In this document: positions 43,144 to 50,526 of the stretch, piece after piece
Layout of the letters: every line of letters starts with the position of its first letter
Position numbering within the stretch: the stretch's first letter is position 1
Origin: Lapillicoccus jejuensis
GTDB taxonomy: Bacteria > Actinomycetota > Actinomycetes > Actinomycetales > Dermatophilaceae
Length of the DNA stretch: 64,000 bases
Reading direction: 5' to 3'
Assembly (NCBI RefSeq): GCF_006715055.1
Contig: NZ_VFMN01000001.1
Coordinates: 3,720,001-3,784,000, forward strand
The notes under the pieces: generated by a model
The model's database searches: none
What the model was told of the DNA's origin: nothing
What the model saw: only the letters and a program-made list of their open reading frames with translations
Translations under genes and position numbers: made by a program

Positions 43144-43485
43144 TCAGCCCGCGTGCTGCACGCAGCGCGTCGCCGTCGGCCGGGCCTCGAGCCGCTCGTC
43201 GGGGATCGGGCGCCCGCACACCTCGCAGACGCCGTACGTCCCGTCGGCGACCCGCTGCAGCGCCGCGTCGACCTCCGCGAGGCGCCGGCGCGCCGACGAG
43301 CCGAGCGCCTCGAGCTGCTGGCGCTCGTAGGCGATGGTCTGCCCCTCGGGATCGTGCTCGTCGTCGGCGTTGCTGTCCCGGCTCGCCTCCACCATCGCCG
43401 CGACGTCGGCCCGCGACGACGCCGCGAGCGCGAGCACCCGCTCGCGCTCGGCCTCCAGGCGGGCCACGACCTCGGTGCTGTCCAC
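43144..43485 (-). CDS. TraR/DksA-family zinc-finger protein
   Basis: A 113-aa protein with a helical coiled-coil part (about 1-80) and a C-terminal zinc finger CEVCGRPIP...RCVQH near 88-111. Members of this family can enter the RNA polymerase secondary channel. The coiled-coil tip lacks a clear DksA-type acidic pair, so the function is uncertain. GTG start at 43485, divergent from the rlmC gene by about 60 bp. Confidence 0.82.
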   Translation of the reverse strand: MDSTEVVARLEAERERVLALAASSRADVAAMVEASRDSNADDEHDPEGQTIAYERQQLEALGSSARRRLAEVDAALQRVADGTYGVCEVCGRPIPDERLEARPTATRCVQHAG

Positions 43486-43546
43486 CCCCCGTTCCTACCC
43501 CGTCGCCGGCGGGGACACCGGCGTCGGGTCCGTAGGCTGCCTGCTC

Positions 43547-44695
43547 GTGCAGTGCGACTACTTCGACGCCGGGGTGTGCCGCTCGTGCACCCGGATGGGG
43601 ACGCCGTACGAGCGTCAGCTCGACGACAAGCAGGCCGGCGTGGCCGCGACCCTCGCGGGGGTCGTCCCCGCCGGCGCGTGGGCGCCGGCGCAGGCGTCCC
43701 CCGAGTCGGGGTTCCGCAACAAGGCCAAGCTCGCCGTCGGCGGCCGCCCCGGCGAGGTCACCCTCGGCATCCTCGACGGCGACCGGCGCGGGGTCGACCT
43801 GCGCCACTGCGGGCTGCACGAGCCCGCGCTGCACGCCGCCCTGCCGCTGCTCGCCGACGCCGTCGACGACCTGCGGCTCGAGCCGTACGACGTCCCCACC
43901 CGCCGCGGCGAGCTGAAGTACCTCCTCGTCACCCGCTCCCCCGACGGCGAGCTGATGCTGCGGGTCGTGCTGCGCACCGACCGCGACCTGGAGCGGGTGC
44001 GGGCCGCGGTGCCGGTGCTGCGCGAGCGCCTCCCGCACCTGCGGGTCGTCACCGTCAACCTGCACCCCGAGCACAAGGCGGTCCTCGAGGGCGACACGGA
44101 GGTCGTCCTCACCGAGGGGCCGCAGGGGGCGGACCTGCCCATGCGGCTGGCCGGGCTCACCCTGCACCTGCCGCCGCGCAGCTTCTTCCAGACCAACACC
44201 GCCGTCGGGGCCGCGCTCTACGAGCAGGCCCGCGCCTGGGTCGACGAGGCGTCCCCGCGCGAGGTCCTCGACCTCTACTGCGGCGTCGGCGGCTTCGCCC
44301 TGGCGGCGGCCACCGCCACCCGGGCGCCCGAGGTGGTCCGTGGCGTCGAGGTGTCGGCCGAGGCCGTCGACGGGGCCCGGCGCAGCGCCGCCGAGCTGGG
44401 TCTGCCCCGCATCCGGTTCGAGGCCGGCGACGTCGACGTCGCCGACCCCGACCTGCTGGGCGACGCCGACCTCGTCGTCGTCAACCCGCCCCGGCGCGGG
44501 ATCGGCGCCCTCGCGCCGGCGATCGAGCGCTCGGGGGTCCGGCACGTCGTCTACTCCAGCTGCCAGGCGGCCTCGCTGGCGCGCGACCTCGCGGCGATGC
44601 CGTCGTACGGCGTCCGCGCGGCGCGGCTGTTCGACATGTTCCCCCAGACCGGCCACCACGAGGTCGCCGTACGGCTCGAGCGCGAGCGCGCCTGA
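43547..44695 (+). CDS. rlmC: 23S rRNA (uracil-C5) methyltransferase, RlmC-like
   Basis: A 382-aa TrmA/RumA-family enzyme that would methylate 23S rRNA uracil (m5U747 in E. coli). The N-terminus MQCDYFDAGVCRSC carries cysteines of an iron-sulfur cluster and parallels E. coli RlmC closely, as do FRNKAKLAV, RRGELKYLLVT and RSFFQTNTAVGAALY. The SAM motif is VLDLYCGVGGFAL, and the nucleophilic cysteine is in VVYSSCQAASLARDL. There is no TRAM domain. The GTG at 43547 has TAGGCT (43533-43538) eight bases upstream. This resemblance to a gammaproteobacterial-type enzyme is worth noting. Confidence 0.88.
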   Translation: MQCDYFDAGVCRSCTRMGTPYERQLDDKQAGVAATLAGVVPAGAWAPAQASPESGFRNKAKLAVGGRPGEVTLGILDGDRRGVDLRHCGLHEPALHAALPLLADAVDDLRLEPYDVPTRRGELKYLLVTRSPDGELMLRVVLRTDRDLERVRAAVPVLRERLPHLRVVTVNLHPEHKAVLEGDTEVVLTEGPQGADLPMRLAGLTLHLPPRSFFQTNTAVGAALYEQARAWVDEASPREVLDLYCGVGGFALAAATATRAPEVVRGVEVSAEAVDGARRSAAELGLPRIRFEAGDVDVADPDLLGDADLVVVNPPRRGIGALAPAIERSGVRHVVYSSCQAASLARDLAAMPSYGVRAARLFDMFPQTGHHEVAVRLERERA

Positions 44696-44769
44696 ACGCC
44701 GCCTGGGAGGTTCCTGCGCACCGACCCGGCCGGCCGTGCCGGCCCTCGCGGTCCCCGTACCCTCGACCG

Positions 44770-45345
44770 GTGACCGAGGTGCTGGGGCGGCGCGAGCTGC
44801 GCAAGGCGCAGACCCGCCGCCGGCTCTCCGAGGAGGCGTTCGCGCTGTTCCTCGCCCACGGGTTCGACCAGGTCACCGTCGCCGACGTCGCGGCGTCGGC
44901 CGGGGTGTCCGTCACGACCCTCTTCTCCTACTTCCCCACCAAGGAGTCCCTGGTCTTCGACCCCGAGGGGCACCAGCTCGACGCGCTCGTGCTCGCCGTG
45001 CGCACCCGCCCGGTCGGGGTCTCGCTGGTCGACGCCGTCGAGCGGCACACGTACGACGCCCTCGACACCATGGCCGACGAGCCCGTCCGCCGGGCCTACG
45101 CGGCGCTCGTCGCCGCGACGCCGTCGCTGCAGCGTCACATCCAGACCGTCATGCTCACCGACTGGCGGCCCGTCCTGCGGGCGGCCCTGCACGAGACGGT
45201 GTGGGACCTGGACCCGACGGCGGCCGACGTCGCCGCCGTGCACCTGCTCGGCTCGCTCGCCGGGGTGGCCATCGAGGCCGACGCCGAGGCGGCCGCCCGG
45301 TTCCTCGGGCCCCTGCGGCACGGCTACGGCGCCGTCGGCGCCTGA
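44770..45345 (+). CDS. TetR-family regulator
   Basis: A 191-aa TetR/AcrR regulator. The HTH is at about 25-65 (FDQVTVADVAASAGVSVTTLFSYFPTKESLVF), followed by an all-helical ligand domain. Target genes are unclear since the neighbours are a methyltransferase and a converging secreted protein. GTG start with TACCCT (44758-44763) six bases upstream, suggesting a leaderless transcript. Confidence 0.87.
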   Translation: MTEVLGRRELRKAQTRRRLSEEAFALFLAHGFDQVTVADVAASAGVSVTTLFSYFPTKESLVFDPEGHQLDALVLAVRTRPVGVSLVDAVERHTYDALDTMADEPVRRAYAALVAATPSLQRHIQTVMLTDWRPVLRAALHETVWDLDPTAADVAAVHLLGSLAGVAIEADAEAAARFLGPLRHGYGAVGA

Positions 45346-45363
45346 GCCCCGAGGCTCACCCCC

Positions 45364-45393
45364 GCCGGCACACCCCCCGCCGGCACACCCCCG
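45364..45393. repeat. Two-copy 15-bp tandem repeat in convergent spacer
   Basis: The unit GCCGGCACACCCCCC recurs with a 15-bp period (copies begin at 45364 and 45379) in the 50-bp gap between tetR and the secreted protein gene. A small GAGCC/GGCTC hairpin (45344-45357) overlaps the tetR stop and may help terminate. Confidence 0.55.
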
Positions 45394-45395
45394 GC

Positions 45396-48050
45396 TCACC
45401 CGAGCCAGGCGGACGCGTCGCTCGTGCGGGCCGTCCCGCTGTCGCGGACCAGCTGGGTGAGCACGAGCTGCGCGGCCAGCTGGGCCGTGTGCTCCTCGCG
45501 ACCGATGTAGACGTACTCCTGCGGGCTCGGTGTGAGGCTGTACGTCCGTCCGTCGGTGAACCGGTCGGTGAGGGCCTGATGACCCGCGAGGTGCTGCTGC
45601 AGCACCGCCGCGGTGTCCTCGCCGAGGAAGGCCTGCGCCTGCGCGTCGACCAGGGCGTAGGGCAGCAGCTGACCGGTGCCCCAGTCGTTGCCCTGGGGGT
45701 AGTAGATGCCCCCGCCGTCGGCGTAGACCGGGCCGCCCGGGGCCGCGAAGACCGTGGGCGAGAACCGCCGCGTCGTGTACGAGTCGTAGACGGGTCGCAG
45801 CAGCAGCGTCAGCGCCCGCGGCGCCGGCCGGCCCGCCACCGCGTCCAGCAGCACGCCGTCGACGTCCTGGTAGATCGTCGTCGAGTAGTCCGGGGCGATC
45901 CGGGCGTGGTTGACGACCGTGCCGTCCTGCTCGACGTTGGAGCCGGTGACCCAGGCCCCGAGCGGGGCCCCCGCGACCTGCTGGGTCGAGCCGACGTCCG
46001 AGGGACGGGCCCAGGACGCGAGCGCGAGCCGGACCTGGGTGTTCGCCCACACGGGGACGTCCGGGTGCCCGGGCAGCATGACGAGGGCCACCTGGAGCGG
46101 CAGCATCCGCCAGGACAGCTCCTCCGCGAAGGTGTTGCCCGGCGAGAGCAGGGTCCCGTCGGCGCCGCGGTAGTAGGTGACGGGCAACGTCGTCGCGTAG
46201 CGCGCCTCGTGCTCGACCATCCGTGCCGTCGCGGACTGCACGTCGACCGGGAGCGACCCCCAGGAGAGCCAGGCGGCGCGTCCGGCGATGCCGGACCACA
46301 GCGTGCTCTGCCACGAGTCGCCCCACCCGTCGGGCGTGGTCGCGGCGTGCGTGGTCGTCACCCGCCGCAGGATGGTCACGAGCCGCTGCCGGGCGACGGC
46401 GGCCGGCACCCCGACGGACGACTCGTCGTACGCGCCGGTGGCGAGCGAGGTCGACAGGGCCAGCGCCGTCATCGACAGCCGGCGCACGGGGTCGACGGTC
46501 GGGGACGTGCCGGTGGTGACCATGGTCCGACCGGCGGGGGCGGCGAGCAGGCCGGGGGCGACGGTCTGCCACCACGTGCCCATCGCGTAGCGGTCCGCGT
46601 CGAGCAGGCTGCGGCGGGCCATGGCCGTGTCGGCCGGGGCGGACGGGCCGTAGGTCGGCACCCGCGAGGGCGGCGTCACGACGAGGGCGGGGCGCGGGAG
46701 CGCGGCCTGGATGTCGACGACGACGTCGCTCGACGCGGCGGTCGAGGCGAGCGCCAGCGACCCGTCGGGGGCGAGCGGGAGCAGCACGGTGTTCGTGACC
46801 GTCGCGCCGGCCGGGAAGTTGACGCTCGAGGTGGCGGGCCGGTCGGCGCCCCAGGCCCACCCGGTGAGGTACCCGCTCGTGGTGGGCGCCGTGACGGTGA
46901 GGTGGGCGAGGACGGCGCCGGTGCCGGTCGGGACGCCCGCCACGCCGGCGACCGGGACGCGGCGGACCTCGCCGCGGGTCAGCGGGAGGGGTCCGGTGGA
47001 GGCGCGGCGGCTGTCGTAGACCCGGGTGGCCGTGTCCCCGGAGGTGAGGTAGCCCTCGACGTCGACGACGACGTCCGAGGGGCCGCCCGCGTCGAGCACG
47101 GAGACCCGTCCGGCGGCGTCGACGGGGAGGACCGCGAGCGTGGCCACCGGTCGCCCACCGGTGGTGTTGACGTGGGAGACGCTCGGCCGCGGGGTGCCCG
47201 CCCGGTAGGCGGTGAGGTAGCCCGGACCCGCCCCCGGCACCGGGACCGCGGTGAGGTTGGCCACCACGCCGGTCGTGCCGGGCGGCACGGGCAGGGTGTA
47301 CGTCGTCGTGCTGCCGGCGACCGGGCGCACGGTCCCCCGCCGGGTGTCGAGCACCCGGGTCGGCGCGACGGCGGTGAGGGCGGCCCCCGCCCCCACCCAG
47401 CCCTGGACGTCGAGGACGACGTGCACGGCGCTGCGGCCGCCGCCGTTCGTCACCCGCACGGCCCCGTCGCGGACGGGGACGAGCGCCTGGTTCGAGACCG
47501 CCTGGCCGGGCTCGACGTTGACCGTGCTCGTCGTCGCGGCGGTGCCGTCGTCGAGGCGCACCCAGCCGGTCGTGGAGCCGCCGACGACGGTGAGGTTGAC
47601 CAGCACGGCCGTGACCCCCGCGGCGGGCACCCCGGCGCCCAGCACCGGGACGCTCAGGGAGGCGCCGGCGGCGAGGGGTTTCCCGGAGGTGGGTCCGGTC
47701 GTGGTCCGGGTGTCGAGGACGCGCCGCGACGCGACCGCCTCCACCGACGGGACGGCCGGCTGCGCGGCGGCCGTCCCTCCGGTGAGCGCGTCCGTCGGGC
47801 GCACGGCGCCGGCGCCACGGACCGAGGCCTGCGCGGCGGCGGCCGCGGCGGCGGAGCCCGCCAGCTCGCGGCGGGCGGCGACGGCCGCGTCGCCCGCCTG
47901 GGGCGCCGTACCGGCCGGCGCGGTGAGCACGGTGCCCGGTGGCACGGGCGACCCGGCGACCGAGGCGCTGGCCGTGGGGACGGCGAGCGCCAGGAACGCG
48001 AGAACGGCGGTGGGGAGGGCGGCGCGACGCGCAGCGCGGCGCAGGGGCAT
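45396..48050 (-). CDS. Large secreted protein with RVLDTR-type repeats and unknown C-terminal domain
   Basis: An 884-aa exported protein; the signal peptide ends near ASASVAGS (residue 30). An Ala-rich linker (about 45-105) is followed by three homologous all-beta repeats (about 107-220, 227-335, 340-455). Each opens with RVLDTR or RVYDSR and closes with a VVxDVxGW/Y strand, a pattern common in actinobacterial surface proteins. The last 400 residues form a separate helical region rich in aromatics, with NVEQDGTVVNHARIAPDYST and GGGIYYPQGNDWGTGQLLPY. It is reminiscent of alpha/alpha-toroid polysaccharide lyases, but I cannot name a family. A carbohydrate-related role is only inferred. Confidence 0.75.
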   Translation of the reverse strand: MPLRRAARRAALPTAVLAFLALAVPTASASVAGSPVPPGTVLTAPAGTAPQAGDAAVAARRELAGSAAAAAAAQASVRGAGAVRPTDALTGGTAAAQPAVPSVEAVASRRVLDTRTTTGPTSGKPLAAGASLSVPVLGAGVPAAGVTAVLVNLTVVGGSTTGWVRLDDGTAATTSTVNVEPGQAVSNQALVPVRDGAVRVTNGGGRSAVHVVLDVQGWVGAGAALTAVAPTRVLDTRRGTVRPVAGSTTTYTLPVPPGTTGVVANLTAVPVPGAGPGYLTAYRAGTPRPSVSHVNTTGGRPVATLAVLPVDAAGRVSVLDAGGPSDVVVDVEGYLTSGDTATRVYDSRRASTGPLPLTRGEVRRVPVAGVAGVPTGTGAVLAHLTVTAPTTSGYLTGWAWGADRPATSSVNFPAGATVTNTVLLPLAPDGSLALASTAASSDVVVDIQAALPRPALVVTPPSRVPTYGPSAPADTAMARRSLLDADRYAMGTWWQTVAPGLLAAPAGRTMVTTGTSPTVDPVRRLSMTALALSTSLATGAYDESSVGVPAAVARQRLVTILRRVTTTHAATTPDGWGDSWQSTLWSGIAGRAAWLSWGSLPVDVQSATARMVEHEARYATTLPVTYYRGADGTLLSPGNTFAEELSWRMLPLQVALVMLPGHPDVPVWANTQVRLALASWARPSDVGSTQQVAGAPLGAWVTGSNVEQDGTVVNHARIAPDYSTTIYQDVDGVLLDAVAGRPAPRALTLLLRPVYDSYTTRRFSPTVFAAPGGPVYADGGGIYYPQGNDWGTGQLLPYALVDAQAQAFLGEDTAAVLQQHLAGHQALTDRFTDGRTYSLTPSPQEYVYIGREEHTAQLAAQLVLTQLVRDSGTARTSDASAWLG

Positions 48051-48188
48051 GCGGCTGAGGACCCTTCGTCGGGGGGACGCGGAGCCGGGACGAGGGGCGG
48101 CGCCGACGCGCAGGGTAACGGCCGCGAGCGGCCCGACCTGAGGGAATCGAGGGATCCGCGACCGGACGGCTACCCTCGCGCCCCGGAC

Positions 48189-48208
48189 GTCACACAGTCG
48201 TCACACAG
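48189..48208 (-). promoter_or_regulatory. GTCACA-N5-GTCACA direct repeat upstream of secreted protein gene
   Basis: GTCACACAG occurs twice (48189-48197 and 48200-48208) with an 11-bp period, the same layout as at 11915-11936. It lies about 140 bp upstream of the secreted protein start and resembles MtrA-type direct repeats known from mycobacteria. A TACCCT-like -10 for that gene lies at 48117-48112. Confidence 0.45.
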
Positions 48209-48231
48209 AACAATGACAAATGTCCGGATGC

Positions 48232-48258
48232 GCGAAAGTGCAGTGACTACACTTTCGC
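48232..48258. repeat. Perfect 9-bp inverted repeat
   Basis: GCGAAAGTG (48232-48240) and CACTTTCGC (48250-48258) flank a 9-nt loop. The relatively AT-rich dyad lies between the secreted protein gene and the IS element; it could be an operator or part of a terminator. Confidence 0.5.
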
Positions 48259-48263
48259 TCGGC

Positions 48264-48308
48264 GGGCGCGTCGGGATGCCCAGCTCGGGAAGGCATCCCG
48301 ATGCGCCC
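48264..48308. terminator. Long 17-bp hairpin, probable insulating terminator
   Basis: Arms 48264-48280 and 48292-48308 pair at 16 of 17 positions around an 11-nt loop. It sits between the divergent secreted-protein gene and the promoter-like TAGCGT at 48323, so it would shield one from the other. Confidence 0.55.
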
Positions 48309-48322
48309 ACCGCCGTCCTGGC

Positions 48323-48328
48323 TAGCGT
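48323..48328 (+). promoter_or_regulatory. Probable native -10 of the aldo/keto reductase, now separated by IS110
   Basis: TAGCGT matches the -10 form used before many genes here (TAGCCT, TAGCGT, TAGGTT). Nothing but IS110 DNA lies between it and the reductase start at 49675, so it is likely the original promoter of that gene. Inference from pattern only. Confidence 0.4.
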
Positions 48329-48349
48329 GGCCTCAGTGTCAGGGTGACT

Positions 48350-48555
48350 GTCGCCGCTCACGCGGTGGTTGGATCCTGAGCACCTGGTGTCTGGCTCGTA
48401 GCGTGCCTGTCGCCTTCGGTCCCCGAGGGCTGATGTCCATGCGTTGTGCCGGCACCGGGTGTGAAGGAGCCGGCCGGCGTGACTTGATAGGAGCGTGGCG
48501 TCGCCCCCACTGAGATGTGTCCGCCGACCGGCCCAACCGTCCAGTCACTGAGCAG
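48350..48555 (+). ncRNA. Candidate IS110 bridge RNA region
   Basis: The non-coding left end folds locally. Stems are CCGC/GCGG (48354-48365), a 7-bp stem with one mismatch (48412-48430), and GCCGGC/GCCGGC around a 15-nt loop (48448-48474). IS110-group elements are known to transcribe a bridge RNA from this position, with loops that pair to donor and target DNA. Two internal words match the flanks in sense orientation: TAGCGTG (48399-48405) equals the left flank at 48323-48329, and ATAGGAGC (48487-48494) equals the right end at 49662-49669. That is what guide segments would look like, but neither match is proof. Confidence 0.4.
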
Positions 48556-48601
48556 ATGCACCTATCGGATCAGGTGCATCGGGTGAGAGGAGGCAACCTC
48601 C
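48556..48601 (+). promoter_or_regulatory. Two hairpins before the transposase start, the second hiding its ribosome site
   Basis: ATGCACCT/AGGTGCAT (48556-48563 and 48572-48579) is a perfect 8-bp stem. Next, the Shine-Dalgarno GGAGG (48589-48593) is exactly complementary to CCTCC (48597-48601), which abuts the ATG at 48602, giving a 5-bp stem with a 3-nt loop. Both structures should restrain transposase translation. Confidence 0.6.
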
Positions 48602-49660
48602 ATGGTTGTTGTTGGCGCGGATGTGCACAAGCGCACGCACACGTTCGTCGCAGTCGACGAGGTCGGCCGCCAGGCCGGGCAGCGCACGGTCGAGGCCACC
48701 ACCGCCGGGCACGCGCAGGCGTTGCGGTGGGCGCGGGAACGGTTCCCCGGTCAGGACCTGACCTGGGCGGTCGAGGACTGCCGGCACCTGTCGGCTCGGT
48801 TGGAGCGGGACCTGCTCAGCGCTGGTCAGAAGGTGGTGCGGGTGCCACCGAAGATGATGGCCGAGCAGCGTCGGGTGGCGCGGACCCGGGGCAAGTCCGA
48901 CCCGATCGACGCGTTGGCCGTGGCGCGGGCGTTCCTGCGTGAGCCGTCGCTGCCGGTGGCCTCGCACGACGAGATCTCCCGCGAGGCCAAGCTGCTGGTC
49001 GACCGACGAGAGGCGTTGGTGGGTACCCGGACCCGCACGATCAACAGCCTGCTGTGGCGGGTGCACGAGCTGGACCCGGCCCACGCCCCGAAGGAGCGGT
49101 CGTTGGACAAGGCCAAGCACCAGCAGACGCTGCGGGCGTGGCTGCTCACGGTGCGCGGGATCGTGGCCGAGCTGGCGTTGGACGAGCTGGACGACGTCAT
49201 CGCGCTGACCGTGCGGATCAAGGAGCTGCAGCGCCGGATCGGGGCCCTGGCCCGCCGGCACGCCCCGAGCCTGCTGGCGATGCCCGGGTGCGGGGAGCTG
49301 TCCGCGGCCAAGCTGCTGGGCGAGTCCGCCGGGGTCACCCGGTTCAAGAGCGAGGCCGCGTTCGCCCGCCACGCCGGTATCGCGCCCATCCCGGTGTGGT
49401 CCGGCAGCACCGCCGGCCGAGTGCGGATGACCCGCTCGGGCAACCGCCAGCTCAACGCCGCCATCCACCGCATCGCGATCACCCAGGCCCGCATGCCCGG
49501 CACACTCGGCCGGGCTTACTACGAGAAGAAGCTCGCCGAGGGCAAGTCGAAGACCGAGGCCCTGCGCTGCCTCAAACGCCGCCTGGCCCGCGTCGCCTTC
49601 CACCACCTGACCACCGACCACCACAACCGTCACCACGCTGCCCTCCCGGCAGCGGCTTGA
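48602..49660 (+). CDS. IS110-family transposase (DEDD/RuvC-like)
   Basis: A 352-aa recombinase. The N-terminal RuvC-like DEDD domain (about 1-150) shows GADVHKRTHTFVAV (first Asp), TWAVEDCRHLSARLER (Glu) and GKSDPIDALAVARAF (Asp pair). The C-terminal transposase-20 domain (about 215-300) has LLAMPGCGELSAAKLLGE and the catalytic serine region, followed by the characteristic RMTRSGNRQLNAAIHRIAI. Length is normal, and no lesion is seen, so it may be active. ATG at 48602. Confidence 0.95.
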   Translation: MVVVGADVHKRTHTFVAVDEVGRQAGQRTVEATTAGHAQALRWARERFPGQDLTWAVEDCRHLSARLERDLLSAGQKVVRVPPKMMAEQRRVARTRGKSDPIDALAVARAFLREPSLPVASHDEISREAKLLVDRREALVGTRTRTINSLLWRVHELDPAHAPKERSLDKAKHQQTLRAWLLTVRGIVAELALDELDDVIALTVRIKELQRRIGALARRHAPSLLAMPGCGELSAAKLLGESAGVTRFKSEAAFARHAGIAPIPVWSGSTAGRVRMTRSGNRQLNAAIHRIAITQARMPGTLGRAYYEKKLAEGKSKTEALRCLKRRLARVAFHHLTTDHHNRHHAALPAAA

Positions 49661-49674
49661 CATAGGAGCAACCC

Positions 49675-50520
49675 ATGACCCACGCCGCGGGAGACCCGCA
49701 CACCCTGCGCGACGGCACCACGGTGCCCGCCATCGGCTTCGGCACCTACCCCCTGTCCGGCGAGGAGGGCACGGCCGCGCTGGTCTCGGCCCTCGAGGCC
49801 GGGTACCGCTACCTCGACTCGGCGGTCAACTACGGCAACGAGGCCGAGGTCGGTGAGGCGCTGCGCCGCTCCGGCCTGCCGCGCGACGAGGTCCAGGTGG
49901 CGACGAAGATCCCCGGCCGCTGGCACGCGGAGGACCTCGCCCGGCGCAGCCTCGAGCAGTCGCTGGTCGCGATGGGCGTCGAGCAGCTCGACGTCGCGCT
50001 CATCCACTGGCCCAACCCCAGCCAGGACCTCTACCCGCAGGCGTGGCGCGCGCTCGTCCGCGCACAGCAGGACGGGCTCGTGCGAACCATCGGGGTCAGC
50101 AACTTCACCCCGGCGCACCTGCACCGCGTGATCGACGACACCGGCGTCGTCCCCGCGCTCAACCAGGTCGAGCTGCACCCGCGCTTCCCCCAGGAGGAGC
50201 TGCGCCGCACCCACGCGGAGCTCGGCATCCTCACGCAGGCGTGGAGCCCGCTGGGCAAGACCCTCGCCCCCTTCGACGAGGAGGCGGTGACCGGCCCCGC
50301 GGAGCGGTACGACGTCTCCCCCGGCCAGGTCGTGCTGCGCTGGCACCTGCAGCTCGGGTCCATGCCGATCCCCAAGTCCGCCTCGCCGCAGCGCCAGCGC
50401 GACAACCTCGACGTCCTCGGGTTCGCGCTCACCGACGACGAGGTCACGGCCATCAGCGCGCTGGCGCGCGAGGACGGCCGCCGCTTCGGCGGCGACCCGG
50501 ACACCCACGAGGAGATGTAG
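49675..50520 (+). CDS. Aldo/keto reductase
   Basis: A 281-aa NADPH-dependent reductase of the AKR5-like group. The catalytic tetrad is visible as Asp48, Tyr53, Lys78 and His111 (YLDSAVNYGNE, VATKIPG, ALIHWPNP), and the C-terminal cofactor motif is IPKSASPQRQRDNLDV. Substrates are probably 2-ketoacids or aldehydes. AGGAG (49665-49669) lies five to six bases before the ATG, either native or supplied by the IS110 right end. The insertion sits immediately upstream and probably disconnects its original promoter. Confidence 0.9.
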   Translation: MTHAAGDPHTLRDGTTVPAIGFGTYPLSGEEGTAALVSALEAGYRYLDSAVNYGNEAEVGEALRRSGLPRDEVQVATKIPGRWHAEDLARRSLEQSLVAMGVEQLDVALIHWPNPSQDLYPQAWRALVRAQQDGLVRTIGVSNFTPAHLHRVIDDTGVVPALNQVELHPRFPQEELRRTHAELGILTQAWSPLGKTLAPFDEEAVTGPAERYDVSPGQVVLRWHLQLGSMPIPKSASPQRQRDNLDVLGFALTDDEVTAISALAREDGRRFGGDPDTHEEM

Positions 50521-50526
50521 GCGCCC

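Larger units (their letters stand above)
48336..49671 (+). mobile_element. IS110-family insertion sequence
   Basis: A single-gene element: about 265 bp of structured non-coding left end, a DEDD transposase (48602-49660) and a very short right end. IS110 elements have no conventional terminal inverted repeats, so the exact borders are uncertain. The left border should lie in about 48330-48350 and the right one in about 49655-49672, before the reductase ATG. A long 5' leader and short 3' end fit the IS110 subgroup rather than IS1111. No second copy is in the window. Confidence 0.8.

Noticed and set aside
44340-48347. A 1300-codon plus-strand frame across tetR and antisense to the secreted protein
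   Set aside because: Both covered genes have clear family motifs and a signal peptide in their own frames; this frame is repetitive Arg/Gly/Ala.
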